Origin: Phycisphaerae bacterium
GTDB taxonomy: Bacteria > Planctomycetota > Phycisphaerae > Phycisphaerales > UBA1924
Reading direction: 5' to 3'
NCBI GenBank assembly: GCA_030432905.1
Contig: JAUILU010000003.1
Span: 124,001 to 188,000 of the forward strand
DNA length: 64,000 nt
Each line of letters opens with the position of its first letter. Position 1 is the stretch's first letter. Of the stretch, positions 36,918 to 46,500 are shown in pieces. A model generated the notes under the pieces. The model saw only the letters and a list, made by a program, of their open reading frames with translations, was not told the DNA's origin and searched no databases. A program made the translations under genes and the position numbers.

Positions 36918-37081
36918 GTTCTAGAGACTACCCCTGCTCCATCTATAGCTATCACCCGATCGGCCCGAATTGTTCCATCCGAAGCGTTCTTGGTCAGTCT
37001 CAAGCCTAATCCCCCCGGTTTCCGATAACTGCTTTATACCGGGCGATCACGCCCTAGACGCATGATCCGGAGCCACACCGA

Positions 37082-38149
37082 ATGTCCGCCGACGTACTCG
37101 AACAGAACGAGATCGACGCCCTGCTCAACGCTGTCGATACCGGCGAGGTCGAAGAAACCGCGGTCAGCGGCCAGATCTTCAGCAAGAACCGCCGCCACGG
37201 CGAGGCCGTCGAAGTCCGCCAGTACGACTTCAAGCGGCCCGAGCGCGTCTCCAAGGATCAGATGCGCGCCTTGCAAACGCTCCACGAAGCGTTCGCCCGG
37301 AACTTCGGCGCCTCACTCTCGGGCTTCCTGCGAACCATCGTCGAGGTCAAGGTCGCAAACTGCGAGCAGATGACCTACGCCGAGTTCATCGCGAGCCTGC
37401 CCAACCCGACCAGCTTCAACCTCGTCCAGGCAGACGAACTCGAAGGCCAGATGTGCCTCGAGATCAGCCCCCTCATCATCTACCCCATCATCGACCGCCT
37501 CCTCGGCGGCACAACCCAGGACCTTTTCATCCCGCAGCGCCCGATGACGCTCATCGAGACCAACCTCATCGGCAACGTCACGCAGCGCGGCCTCGAGGCG
37601 CTCAGCGAAGCCTGGTCAGGCATCCGCCAACTCGTCTACTCGATCGGCGCTATCGAGAGCAACCCGCAGCTCGTCCAGATCGTGCCGCCAAACGAGGTGG
37701 TCGTGGTCGTCGGCTTCGAGATCAAGATGTCCAACCGCGCGGGCACGATGAACCTGTGCATCCCCTACAACGTGATCGAACCCGTCATGGACGACCTGGC
37801 CGCCCAGAGTTGGTTCTCCGTGAGTGACCAGACCAAGAACGCCGAGGTCCAAAAACGGATCGACAAGTCGCTCAGCCGGGCGACCGTCGGCGTCTCGGGC
37901 GTGCTCGCCGAGACCACGATGACAATGCAGGACCTCATCAACCTCCAGCCCGGCGACCTGATCGTGACCGAAAAGCCCGCCAACCAGCCGGTGGTAATCC
38001 GGGTCGAGCGGGAGAAGAAGTTCTGGGCCACGATGGGCAAGGTCAAGGGCAAACGGGCCCTGCAGGTGCTCGCGGGCATCAAGCCCGGCGAACGTGCCCC
38101 GGGCAAGAAGGCCAGCGATTCACCCCCGCCTGCCGATCCAGACGCCTGA
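37082..38149 (+). CDS. fliM: Flagellar motor switch protein FliM
   Basis: 355 residues, the usual size. The N-terminal CheY-P-binding segment appears as LEQNEIDALLNAV, followed by YDFKRPERVSKDQMRALQ and the middle domain (GGTTQDLF, MTLIETNL, IVPPNEVVVVVGFEI), and a C-terminal FliN/SpoA-like domain (LQPGDLIVTEKP). FliM is the C-ring protein that controls rotation direction. No other flagellar gene is in the window. CCGATAA (37022-37028), ~55 bases upstream, resembles a sigma-28 -10 box but has a weak -35 match. Confidence 0.95.
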   Translation: MSADVLEQNEIDALLNAVDTGEVEETAVSGQIFSKNRRHGEAVEVRQYDFKRPERVSKDQMRALQTLHEAFARNFGASLSGFLRTIVEVKVANCEQMTYAEFIASLPNPTSFNLVQADELEGQMCLEISPLIIYPIIDRLLGGTTQDLFIPQRPMTLIETNLIGNVTQRGLEALSEAWSGIRQLVYSIGAIESNPQLVQIVPPNEVVVVVGFEIKMSNRAGTMNLCIPYNVIEPVMDDLAAQSWFSVSDQTKNAEVQKRIDKSLSRATVGVSGVLAETTMTMQDLINLQPGDLIVTEKPANQPVVIRVEREKKFWATMGKVKGKRALQVLAGIKPGERAPGKKASDSPPPADPDA

Positions 38150-38529
38150 TCGGGGCTGTCCACAAGCCCAGTCCGACTGTACAGATCCTGTCCAAATTCG
38201 CCCAAACCGCCATCTGGAGTTGGTCAGAGGCTGTTCACCTGTCTAATGTTCCCCAAGCCGTCGGCTCGTACGCCCTCGGTCTCGTTGAGTTTCTCTCACC
38301 CGGTAGAAGGTTAGATGCCGGTTGAGGGTGTGCCCCTCGGAGCGGTGCATGAGCTGAAGATAAGCCATGCTGAAAGGATCGGTCACGAGCGATCGGTCTA
38401 TCGCCTTCGGGAGGCCACGGATGTGCTTTATGCGTTCGTGGCCTTGTTGCGTTCCATGCCGGACCGTTGCTCCGGTGACATTCAGACATTTTCGGGCGGT
38501 GTTGGCCGTCCATACACGGAGGTTCAATC
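38150..38529 (+). other. Long leader of the nusA operon with a possible overlapping ORF
   Basis: 380 bases without a recognised gene. A 72-codon plus-strand ORF (38315-38533) ends in a TGA overlapping the nusA GTG (GTGA), the spacing used for translational coupling elsewhere in this window, but its codon choice differs from neighbours and it matches nothing I know. rimP, which commonly precedes nusA, is not here. Short dyads such as ACCG...CGGT suggest some RNA structure. GGAGG at 38518-38522 serves nusA. Confidence 0.4.
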
Positions 38530-39876
38530 GTGAACCCTCAGGAAATCATGCGGATTCTGGACTCGATCGCCCGCGATCGGAACATCGACCGTTCACTCCT
38601 TATCACCGACCTCGAGCAGGCGATGCTGTCTGCTGTCCGCAAATACTTCGGCACCATCGACACCGACGAGTTCACCTGTGAATTCGATCAGCTCACCGGC
38701 CAATTCAACCTCGCCCGCCTTGGCGAGCCGCTCGAGATCCCGCCGGACGAACTGGGCCGAATCAGCGCGCAGACCTTCAAGCAGGTCATGATCCAGAAGT
38801 TCCGCGACGACGAGCGCAACTCGATCCTCGACGAATTCTCAGGCCGGATCGGTGAGATTGTCACCGGCACCGCCCAGCGGTACGAGGGCGGCGCACTGGT
38901 CGCGACCATCGACCGGGCCGAGGCGTTCATGCCCCGCTCCGAGCAGATCCCAGGCGAGCAGTTCAACGCCGGCGAGCGCGTCCGCTGCCTGATCCTCGAC
39001 GTCCGGGAGCAGGGCTCGCAGGTCAAGATCGTGATCAGCCGGGCCCACCCCGACTTCATCAAGGGCCTCTTCGAGGTCGAAGTCCCAGAGGTCTCCGAGC
39101 GCATCATCGAGCTCAAGGTCCTCGCCCGCGAGGCCGGCTACCGCACCAAGATCGCGGTCAGCTCGATCGACTCTCGCGTTGACGCCGTCGGCGCGTGCGT
39201 GGGTGTCCGCGGCTCGCGCATCAAGAACATCGTGGACGAACTCAACGGCGAAAAGATCGACATCGTCCGCTGGAATGAGTCGAGCCAGATCCTCATCCAG
39301 AACTCTCTCAAGCCCGCCGAGATCCAAGAGGTCAACCTCTGCTTCGAACTGGGCCGGGCAACCGTCGTCGTCCGCGACGACCAGCTCAGCCTCGCGATCG
39401 GCAAACGCGGCCAGAACGTCCGCCTCGCCGCACGTCTGACGGGCTGGGACATCGACATCCTCACACCCGAGGAGTTCAACAAGGGCCTCGAAACGCTCGC
39501 CGACACCCTGCTCTCGATCGAGGGCATGCAGGAGAACATGCTCGACCGCCTCGCGGCTCTTGGCATGGTCAGCGTCTTCGACATCGAGGAAGTCGGCGCG
39601 CAGGTGCTGGTCACCGAACTTGAGATCGACGAGGCAACCGCAGAGAAGGTGCTCGAAGCCGCGGCAACGCGTGCCAAGATCGTCGCCGAGCAGCAGCTCG
39701 CGGAGAAGGAAGAAGCCGCCAAGCGTCGTCAGGAAGAGGAAGCCGCGGGTGCAGCCCTCTTCGGCGATCTGGGCGACACCACCGACGAAGAATCGGCCGA
39801 GGCAGACGAAGCCGCGGCACTCATCCTGGGCGACGAGCCCGCAGAGGAAACCGAGAAGCCCTCGGACGAATCCTGA
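38530..39876 (+). CDS. nusA: Transcription termination/antitermination protein NusA
   Basis: 448 residues from a GTG with GGAGG 7 bases upstream. The N-terminal RNA-polymerase-binding domain (1-~125) is followed by the S1 domain (GEIVTGTAQRYEGG; DRAEAFMP), then two KH domains, with GVRGSRIKNIVDELNGEKIDIV in the first and AIGKRGQNVRLAARLTGWDIDI in the second (quoted in parts). The C-terminal ~110 residues are HhH-like, then acidic (EEESAEADEAA pattern). It controls pausing, termination and antitermination. Followed by infB after 63 bases, the classical nusA-infB order. Confidence 0.96.
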   Translation: MNPQEIMRILDSIARDRNIDRSLLITDLEQAMLSAVRKYFGTIDTDEFTCEFDQLTGQFNLARLGEPLEIPPDELGRISAQTFKQVMIQKFRDDERNSILDEFSGRIGEIVTGTAQRYEGGALVATIDRAEAFMPRSEQIPGEQFNAGERVRCLILDVREQGSQVKIVISRAHPDFIKGLFEVEVPEVSERIIELKVLAREAGYRTKIAVSSIDSRVDAVGACVGVRGSRIKNIVDELNGEKIDIVRWNESSQILIQNSLKPAEIQEVNLCFELGRATVVVRDDQLSLAIGKRGQNVRLAARLTGWDIDILTPEEFNKGLETLADTLLSIEGMQENMLDRLAALGMVSVFDIEEVGAQVLVTELEIDEATAEKVLEAAATRAKIVAEQQLAEKEEAAKRRQEEEAAGAALFGDLGDTTDEESAEADEAAALILGDEPAEETEKPSDES

Positions 39877-39939
39877 CCGACCGAAGAAGCGGCGTGACAG
39901 CACGCCGGGATTTTGTATCGACAACAGCTGGAGCAGACA

Positions 39940-42753
39940 TTGGCCAAGCGGGTATTTGAGATTGCGAAAGAGCTGGGGATCGCCTCGAAGGTGATCGTCG
40001 CCAAATGTCACGCCGAGGGCGTGCCGGCGGACCTGGTGAAGAACCACATGTCGAGCATCTCGATCGGATTGGAAACCACAATCCGCGAATGGTTCAGCAC
40101 CGACGGCAGCAGCTCGGCCGTGGAAACCTCCGAAAAAGTCGACATCGAGAAGGCACGTGTGTCGACTCCGAATAAGACCAAGGCGAAGGCCAAAGCCAAA
40201 GCCGTGGCAAAGAAGCTCGACGAATCCGAAGACGACGGCGACTCGAACGTTGCCGTCGCCGACGAGCCCAAGAAGCCAGCAGCCAAAGCCAAGCCCGGCC
40301 CGCCCCCCGCTACGACCAAAGTCTCGGCATCTCCAGCGGCCAAGGCACCCGTTTCTGCGGCTGCACCAGAACCCGAAGAGCCAACCAAGCCCGCTCAGGA
40401 CGCACCTGCCGACGACAAGCCCGACGAAGGCTCTGGCGATGCGCCCGACAAGCCGAGCGTCGCGGCCGAGGCACCAAAGACTCCCAAGAAATCCCCCCCG
40501 GCCAAGCCAGCGATGAACGTCCCGACCCGGCCCACGTCGGTCACACCGGCAGGCCCGATGCTGCTGGAGAAAACCAAGGTCAAGCTCGCCGGCCCCAAGG
40601 TCGTCCGGGTCGAAGCCGCGGAAGTCATCGATACACCTCGACGTCGCCCACCAAGCGGTGGCCAAGGCGGACCCGGACAGCAGGGAGGCCCCGGCGGCTA
40701 CGGCATGCCCGGACCACCGCAGGACGGCGGCCCGCAGCGCCGCGGCGGCTCAAACCGCAGACGCGGACCGGCGAGCAACAACCGCAGAGGCGGCGGTCGC
40801 CACAGCCAAGGCGGCATCGATCAGGCCGGCGGCGGCGGCGCATCGCCCTTCCGCCAACAAGACCTCGTCGAGCGTGAAGCACGCCTGCTCCGCTCCGGCG
40901 GATTCATGAAACGCCGACGCCAAGAAGCCAAACGCCAGGGCCAAGCCGCCGGCAAGGAAGGCCCGGAGAACACCGGTCCCGTCAAGATCCAAGAGCCGTT
41001 CACGATCAAGGACCTCTCAGCCGCAACCGGTGTCAAGGCCGCCGAAATCGTCAAGCAGCTCTTCCTCGAAGGCATCATGGCGACCATGAACTCCGGCATC
41101 GACGCGGAAAAGGCCCAAGAGATCATGCTGGAGTTCGACATCGAACTCGATGTCGTCGAGGCGCAGTCCGCCGAGCAGAAGGTTGAGAAGTCCTTCGAGG
41201 ACCGCGAGGTCGTCAACGAGCAGGCCCGCGGCCCGGTCGTCACCATCATGGGACACGTCGACCACGGTAAAACATCGCTGCTCGACAAGATCCGCAACGC
41301 CAAGGTCGCCGAGGGCGAAGCCGGCGGCATCACTCAGGCCACCAGCGCGTTCAAGGTCCCGGTCACTGTCGGCGACGAAGAACGCGAAGTCGTCTTTGTT
41401 GACACACCCGGCCACGAGGCGTTCACCGCCATGCGTTCGCGCGGCGCCAACGTCACAGACATCATCGTGCTCGTCGTCGCCGCAGACGACGGCGTCATGC
41501 CCCAGACGATCGAATCCATCGCGCACGCCAAGGCAGCCGAAGTCCCGATCGTCGTCGCGCTCAACAAGATCGACAAGCCCGAGGCCGATGAGGCCAACGT
41601 GCAGCGCATCCTGGGCCAGCTCGCAGAGCACGACCTCAACCCGACCGAATGGGGCGGCGACGTCGAAGTCATCAAGACCAGCGCCCACTCAGGCCAGGGC
41701 ATCGACGAACTGCTCGAGGTCCTCGAATACCAGTCGCAGCTGCTCGAACTCAAAGCAGACTTCGGCGGCGCAGCGCGCGGCACCGTCATCGAGTCGCGCG
41801 TCGAGACCGGCCGGGGCTCGGTCGCCAACATCCTCGTCCAAGACGGCAAGCTCTCAGTCGGCGACTTCATCGTCGCGGGACCAGCGTTCGGACGTGTCCG
41901 CGACATCTCGGATGACAGAGGCAACCGGATCAAGGAAGCCCTCCCGCCGATGCCCGTGCAGATCTCGGGTATCGACGAGCTCCCGATCGCCGGCGACAAG
42001 TTCTTCTGCGTCAACACGCTCAAGAAGGCACAGGAAGCCGCCGAGCAGCGTCGCGACCGTGATCGCGACGACCACCTCGCCCAGCCGAAGGTCACACTCG
42101 ACACCCTCTTCAGCGCCAACAGCGACGAAGAGGTCAAAGAGATCCTCGTCGTCATCAAGGCGGACGTTCAGGGCTCGGTCGATGTGCTCCGCAATGAGGT
42201 CGAGAAGATCACAACCGACGAGGTCAAGGTCCGCGTGCTCCACGCCGCTGCTGGCGGTATCACGCAATCCGATGTGATCCTCGCGGAGGCTTCCTCGGCG
42301 ATCATCATCGGCTTCAACGTCATCCCCGCCAGCAACGCACGCAGGCTTGCCGACGACAAGGGCGTGGAGATCCGTACCTACGACGTGATTTACCACATCA
42401 CCGAGGACATCACCAAGGCCGCCGAGGGCCTGCTCGATCCGGAACTCCGTCAGGAGGTACTGGGCCACGCAGAGGTCCGCCAGGTCTTCAAGGTCTCCAA
42501 GGTTGGCACCATCGCGGGCTGCTACGTCACCGACGGCACCGTCGAACGCGATGCGCTTATCCGCGTCACCCGCAACGACATCGTCATCGAGAACGACCGC
42601 AAGCTCGAACAGCTCAAGCGGTTCAAGGACGACGCCAAGGAAGTCCGCTCCGGTATGGAGTGCGGCATGAAGATCATCGGCTACGACGATATCAAAGAGG
42701 GCGACATCCTCGAGTGTTACAAGCAGGTTGAGGTCAAGCGCAAGCTCGGCTAA
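39940..42753 (+). CDS. infB: Translation initiation factor IF-2
   Basis: 937 residues from a TTG at 39940 (AKRVFEIAKELG), with GGAG 8-11 bases upstream; the frame opens 9 codons earlier but the family start is here. After a short N-terminal subdomain comes ~300 residues rich in Lys, Ala, Pro, then Gly-rich and Arg-rich (GGQGGPGQQGG, RRGGSNRRRG), a linker unusually rich in low-complexity sequence. A second IF2-N domain follows, and the G domain starts near Gly438 (GHVDHGKTSLLD), with DTPGHEAF and NKID. The C-terminal domains bind initiator tRNA. It brings fMet-tRNA to the ribosome with GTP. Confidence 0.96.
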   Translation: MAKRVFEIAKELGIASKVIVAKCHAEGVPADLVKNHMSSISIGLETTIREWFSTDGSSSAVETSEKVDIEKARVSTPNKTKAKAKAKAVAKKLDESEDDGDSNVAVADEPKKPAAKAKPGPPPATTKVSASPAAKAPVSAAAPEPEEPTKPAQDAPADDKPDEGSGDAPDKPSVAAEAPKTPKKSPPAKPAMNVPTRPTSVTPAGPMLLEKTKVKLAGPKVVRVEAAEVIDTPRRRPPSGGQGGPGQQGGPGGYGMPGPPQDGGPQRRGGSNRRRGPASNNRRGGGRHSQGGIDQAGGGGASPFRQQDLVEREARLLRSGGFMKRRRQEAKRQGQAAGKEGPENTGPVKIQEPFTIKDLSAATGVKAAEIVKQLFLEGIMATMNSGIDAEKAQEIMLEFDIELDVVEAQSAEQKVEKSFEDREVVNEQARGPVVTIMGHVDHGKTSLLDKIRNAKVAEGEAGGITQATSAFKVPVTVGDEEREVVFVDTPGHEAFTAMRSRGANVTDIIVLVVAADDGVMPQTIESIAHAKAAEVPIVVALNKIDKPEADEANVQRILGQLAEHDLNPTEWGGDVEVIKTSAHSGQGIDELLEVLEYQSQLLELKADFGGAARGTVIESRVETGRGSVANILVQDGKLSVGDFIVAGPAFGRVRDISDDRGNRIKEALPPMPVQISGIDELPIAGDKFFCVNTLKKAQEAAEQRRDRDRDDHLAQPKVTLDTLFSANSDEEVKEILVVIKADVQGSVDVLRNEVEKITTDEVKVRVLHAAAGGITQSDVILAEASSAIIIGFNVIPASNARRLADDKGVEIRTYDVIYHITEDITKAAEGLLDPELRQEVLGHAEVRQVFKVSKVGTIAGCYVTDGTVERDALIRVTRNDIVIENDRKLEQLKRFKDDAKEVRSGMECGMKIIGYDDIKEGDILECYKQVEVKRKLG

Positions 42754-42774
42754 CCGCCCGAGATGTAAACAAGC

Positions 42775-43149
42775 ATGGTCATCGGCGTCCTCCAATTCGA
42801 GCTGCTTATCCACGACTGCGAGTCCCTCAAGGACAAACGCAGTGTCGTGCGATCCGTTAAGGACAGGCTCCACCGCGAGCACCAGGTCTCCGTGGCAGAA
42901 GTCGCCGCGCAGGACACACTCAACCTAGCGGTGCTCGGACTCGCGTGCGTCTCGACCGACGGCAAACGCGTAGGCGAAGTGCTCGACAAGATCTCGGCCA
43001 AGCTCCGCGCCACGCCCGGTGCTGAGCTCGGCGCGATGCGTCGGCACATCATCACAGGTGAAGAAGCCGAGGCCCACACCGAGACCAACCCCGACGCCGA
43101 CTCGCTCGCCGAGGAGATGCTTGCCTACGCCAGAGAGGATTCCGCGTGA
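42775..43149 (+). CDS. DUF503 family protein (YlxP-like)
   Basis: 124 residues. The family signature is at the start: VIGVLQFELLIHDCESLKDKRSVVRSVKDRL in pieces (LIHDCESLKDKRS; VVRSVKDRL), then VSVAEVAAQDTLNLAVLG. Function is unclear; in Bacillus relatives (YlxP) it sits in the nusA-infB-rbfA operon, as here, so a ribosome-assembly or RNA role is suspected. It has a C-terminal acidic extension. GTGA overlap with rbfA. Confidence 0.88.
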   Translation: MVIGVLQFELLIHDCESLKDKRSVVRSVKDRLHREHQVSVAEVAAQDTLNLAVLGLACVSTDGKRVGEVLDKISAKLRATPGAELGAMRRHIITGEEAEAHTETNPDADSLAEEMLAYAREDSA

Positions 43150-43565
43150 GCCAACGCACCGACCGAATCTCCGCCCTCCTGCGAGAATCGATCCAGAAGG
43201 TCATCTCAAAGGGGCTGCACGACCCGCGAGTCAGCGGCCTGATCACCGTGACCGGCGTCACCACCGACAACGATCTCACGCAATCGACCGTGACAGTCTC
43301 TGTGCTGCCCGCCGACCGTGCCGAGCTCTCGATGCACGGCATCCGCGCCGCCGCCGCTCACATCCGTCACCAGGTCGGCAACGACGTCGCGCTCCGCAAG
43401 ATGCCAAAGCTCGTCTTTAAACTCGACGACACGTCGAGCAAGCAAGCCGAGGTGCTCGGCGCGATCGCACGGGCCGCGGAAGAACGCGAGAACAGCCAGG
43501 ACGAACAGAGCTGGGGCTCCGAAACCAAGCCCGGCCATGAGGACGCGGATACCGATGAGCGTTGA
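43146..43565 (+). CDS. rbfA: Ribosome-binding factor A
   Basis: 139 residues from a GTG overlapping the DUF503 stop. It has the KH-like fold signature: RISALLRESIQKVI, then LHDPRVSGLITVTGV, and the KLVFKLDDTSSKQAEV end of the domain. A ~25-residue acidic, charged tail (NSQDEQ, HEDADTDER) follows. RbfA helps mature the 30S subunit by binding near 16S helix 1/28. It follows the canonical infB-rbfA order and overlaps the next gene by 11 bases. Confidence 0.94.
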   Translation: MSQRTDRISALLRESIQKVISKGLHDPRVSGLITVTGVTTDNDLTQSTVTVSVLPADRAELSMHGIRAAAAHIRHQVGNDVALRKMPKLVFKLDDTSSKQAEVLGAIARAAEERENSQDEQSWGSETKPGHEDADTDER

Positions 43566-44253
43566 TCACGCCTCCAATCTGCAGGCACTCGTCAAACGCC
43601 TCACGAGCAAGGCAGAAGACGCCGAGCCGACGCAGCGTTTCTGCGTGGGCCCGGACGACCCGATGACAGACCCGATCTGCGATGAACTGATCTGGTCGTT
43701 TCTCGTGTGGGAAGCGGGCGAGAAACGAGCCGCCGCGCTCGCGTCGAAACTCTGCGAGACGTTCGTCGATCTCAACGAGTTCCGCGTCTGCCTGACAGGC
43801 GAACTCGCGTCGTTCTTCGGCCCCACCTACCCGAAAGCCGCCGAACGCGCCGACAGGATGCGTTCTTCACTCAACGACATCTTCCAGCGTGAGCACGAGG
43901 TCAGCCTCAAGAGCCTCTCGTCGATGAACAAGCGCGACGCCAAGGCGTACCTCGAATCGCTCGAGGGCATCCCCTCCTACGTCGTATGCCGAACTCTGCT
44001 GCTCGGCCTCGGCGGGCACGCGTTCCCGCTCGACAACAGACTCCTCAAGCTGCTCGCCTCCGAGCAAGCCATCGCGGATTCTGAGACTGTCGAGTCAGGC
44101 TCGAGCTGGCTCGAACGACAGATCAGATCGGGCGACGCCGCCCCGGCGTTTGTCGCCATCGAGGCGTGGGCCGCCAGCCAAGCCGGCGCGCGCAGCAAAT
44201 CAACCAAGAAAGCAACGAAGAAAGTCACCAAGAAATCGGGCTCGACAAGCTAG
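43555..44253 (+). CDS. Endonuclease-III-like HhH protein with Lys-rich tail
   Basis: 232 residues from the ATG at 43555 within the rbfA end. Residues ~60-190 follow the HhH-GPD plan: LESLEGIPSYVVCRTLLLGLGGHAFPLDNRLLKLL read in parts shows the helix-hairpin-helix (LEGIPSYVVCRTLL) and the Asp of the VDTH-type motif (PLDNRL), but the Lys of true glycosylase/AP lyases is replaced by Tyr, and no iron-sulfur cysteines occur. The C-terminal KSTKKATKKVTKKSG tail is histone-like and could bind nucleic acid. Within the translation operon, a structural or RNA-related role is possible. Enzyme function is doubtful. Confidence 0.78.
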   Translation: MSVDHASNLQALVKRLTSKAEDAEPTQRFCVGPDDPMTDPICDELIWSFLVWEAGEKRAAALASKLCETFVDLNEFRVCLTGELASFFGPTYPKAAERADRMRSSLNDIFQREHEVSLKSLSSMNKRDAKAYLESLEGIPSYVVCRTLLLGLGGHAFPLDNRLLKLLASEQAIADSETVESGSSWLERQIRSGDAAPAFVAIEAWAASQAGARSKSTKKATKKVTKKSGSTS

Positions 44254-44298
44254 TCAGCGACTCAGGCAAACCGATCAAGCAACCCCGGAGAGACGAAC

Positions 44299-45057
<759 letters not shown>

Positions 45058-45063
45058 ACCGGG

Positions 45064-45807
45064 CTATCCAAACAGGCTGATCTTGCCCCACGCCCCGAGC
45101 GCTCGCTCGGCTGTCGCCGAGACATCGCGCGCCCTCGAAAGATCGAGCACGCACGACGCGGCGTTTGGTTTCATCGCGAGCCCGGCCGCGATCGGTGTCA
45201 GGTCAACCCGACGTTCAACGCGCGGCCCGCCCCACCTCGCCTGAACACAATCACTGCTCGAAAGCGGCGCTGCGGCATCGACTCCGGCCTCCGCGAGTGC
45301 ATCGAGATCGACGGATTTGTGCACACCCACGTGGCTTCCACGAGGCGACGCCACGAGCACGCCGTGACGCTCAGCCTGAGCCGAGATCTCACCTACCACG
45401 CCCTCGACGGGCTCGTCTGGCAGTTCGAGACACACGACCGGGTTGTCGCCCGCGCCAAGACCGACAAGGTCGTGCGCAAGTTCGATCGCGCCGAGCACCG
45501 CCGCAACCGCGCGATCCGAGTGCGCCCTGTCCGCAAAGTGCGCCGCGGGCACGAACACATCGAGCCCCGCAAGCCGAAGCTCGGTCCGCTTCAGCAGCGC
45601 CGCGATGTCGCGACGTGAACTGCGATCAAGCGAACGCGCACGCAGCTCCGGGTGGACCGCGTCGAGCACGACCGCGCGGAAGTCCATGCCCGTCACCCAG
45701 CCGAGCAGCCCACGCGCCGATGTAGCCTCCACATCGGTCGCCATCGCCAGCCCGCGGATCGAGCAGGCCAGATCGGGGATACTCGGGATATCGAAGCCCG
45801 TTTCCAT
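45064..45807 (-). CDS. Hypothetical protein, TIM-barrel-like
   Basis: 247 residues. The alternation of short strands and helices (GFDIPSIPDLACSIRGL, FRAVVLDAVHP, LRLAGLDVFVP, NPVVCLELP, HGVLVASPRG) hints at a sugar-isomerase-like barrel, but no metal-binding Glu/His set is obvious. Ala-, Asp- and Arg-rich, as usual for this genome. ATG at 45807; divergent from the DUF4149 gene (57 bases) and convergent with yebC. No function is proposed. Confidence 0.65.
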   Translation of the reverse strand: METGFDIPSIPDLACSIRGLAMATDVEATSARGLLGWVTGMDFRAVVLDAVHPELRARSLDRSSRRDIAALLKRTELRLAGLDVFVPAAHFADRAHSDRAVAAVLGAIELAHDLVGLGAGDNPVVCLELPDEPVEGVVGEISAQAERHGVLVASPRGSHVGVHKSVDLDALAEAGVDAAAPLSSSDCVQARWGGPRVERRVDLTPIAAGLAMKPNAASCVLDLSRARDVSATAERALGAWGKISLFG

Positions 45808-45864
45808 GACAAGTTGTAGCGCGTCCGGCCCGCTGTCATCCGCCCGGCGCTACCATCGATCACC

Positions 45865-46500
45865 ATGACACCCATCAGGCGTCTCCTCGAAACCGTCCAT
45901 CTCACGTTCGCGGGCCTCTGGCTCGGATCGCTCGTCATGACGGGCGTCGCCGCGGCTGTCATCTTCCCGATCACACGCGAACTCAACCCCCAGCTGCCCG
46001 ATTTCACCGAGTTCACAGGCCCGCACTGGCGCATCGCTGCCGGCACCGTCGCCGCCAAGATCTTCCTGATCTCAGACGCGATCCAGCTCGGCTGCATCAT
46101 CATCTGCGGCCTGACACTCGGGGCCGTCGTCATCACCGCCGAGGGCTGGCAGCGACCAATCGCAACATCGATCAGGCTCATCGCGCTCTTCTGCGCCGTC
46201 GGGCTGCTGACGTACTCGTTCGCGTTTCTTGGCCCGCGCATGAACACGAACATGGTCAACTACTGGGATGCCGCGCGGGCAGGCAAGAACGACGCGGCTC
46301 AGAGCTACCAGCTCGCTTTCGACAAAGACCACCCAACCGCGACCAAGGTGATGATCGGCTCGTTCCTCTGCGCTCTCTTGGTCACTTCGTCCGGTGCGTT
46401 GTCTGTCGCCGGCGCTGCTGTGCCCAACTCAACCGCGACGAAAGCCCCGCCTTCCAAACTCCAGCAGCCCGAACTCTCCAGGCGGCGACACGGCGCATGA
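45865..46500 (+). CDS. DUF4149 membrane protein
   Basis: 211 residues with four predicted membrane helices: near 12-35 (TFAGLWLGSLVMTGVAAAVIFP), ~75-100 (IFLISDAIQLGCIIICGLTLG), ~115-132 (IRLIALFCAVGLLTYSF) and ~180-200. The opening RRLLETVHLTFAGLWLG is the DUF4149/TMEM205-like signature. Function unknown. Its TGA overlaps the endonuclease III ATG by 4 bases. Confidence 0.8.
   Translation: MTPIRRLLETVHLTFAGLWLGSLVMTGVAAAVIFPITRELNPQLPDFTEFTGPHWRIAAGTVAAKIFLISDAIQLGCIIICGLTLGAVVITAEGWQRPIATSIRLIALFCAVGLLTYSFAFLGPRMNTNMVNYWDAARAGKNDAAQSYQLAFDKDHPTATKVMIGSFLCALLVTSSGALSVAGAAVPNSTATKAPPSKLQQPELSRRRHGA

Noticed and set aside
38839..40665. 608-codon minus-strand ORF opposite nusA/infB
   Set aside because: It is the antisense of two conserved genes; composition (Gly, Phe, Cys, Arg runs) reflects GC-rich codon complement, not a protein.
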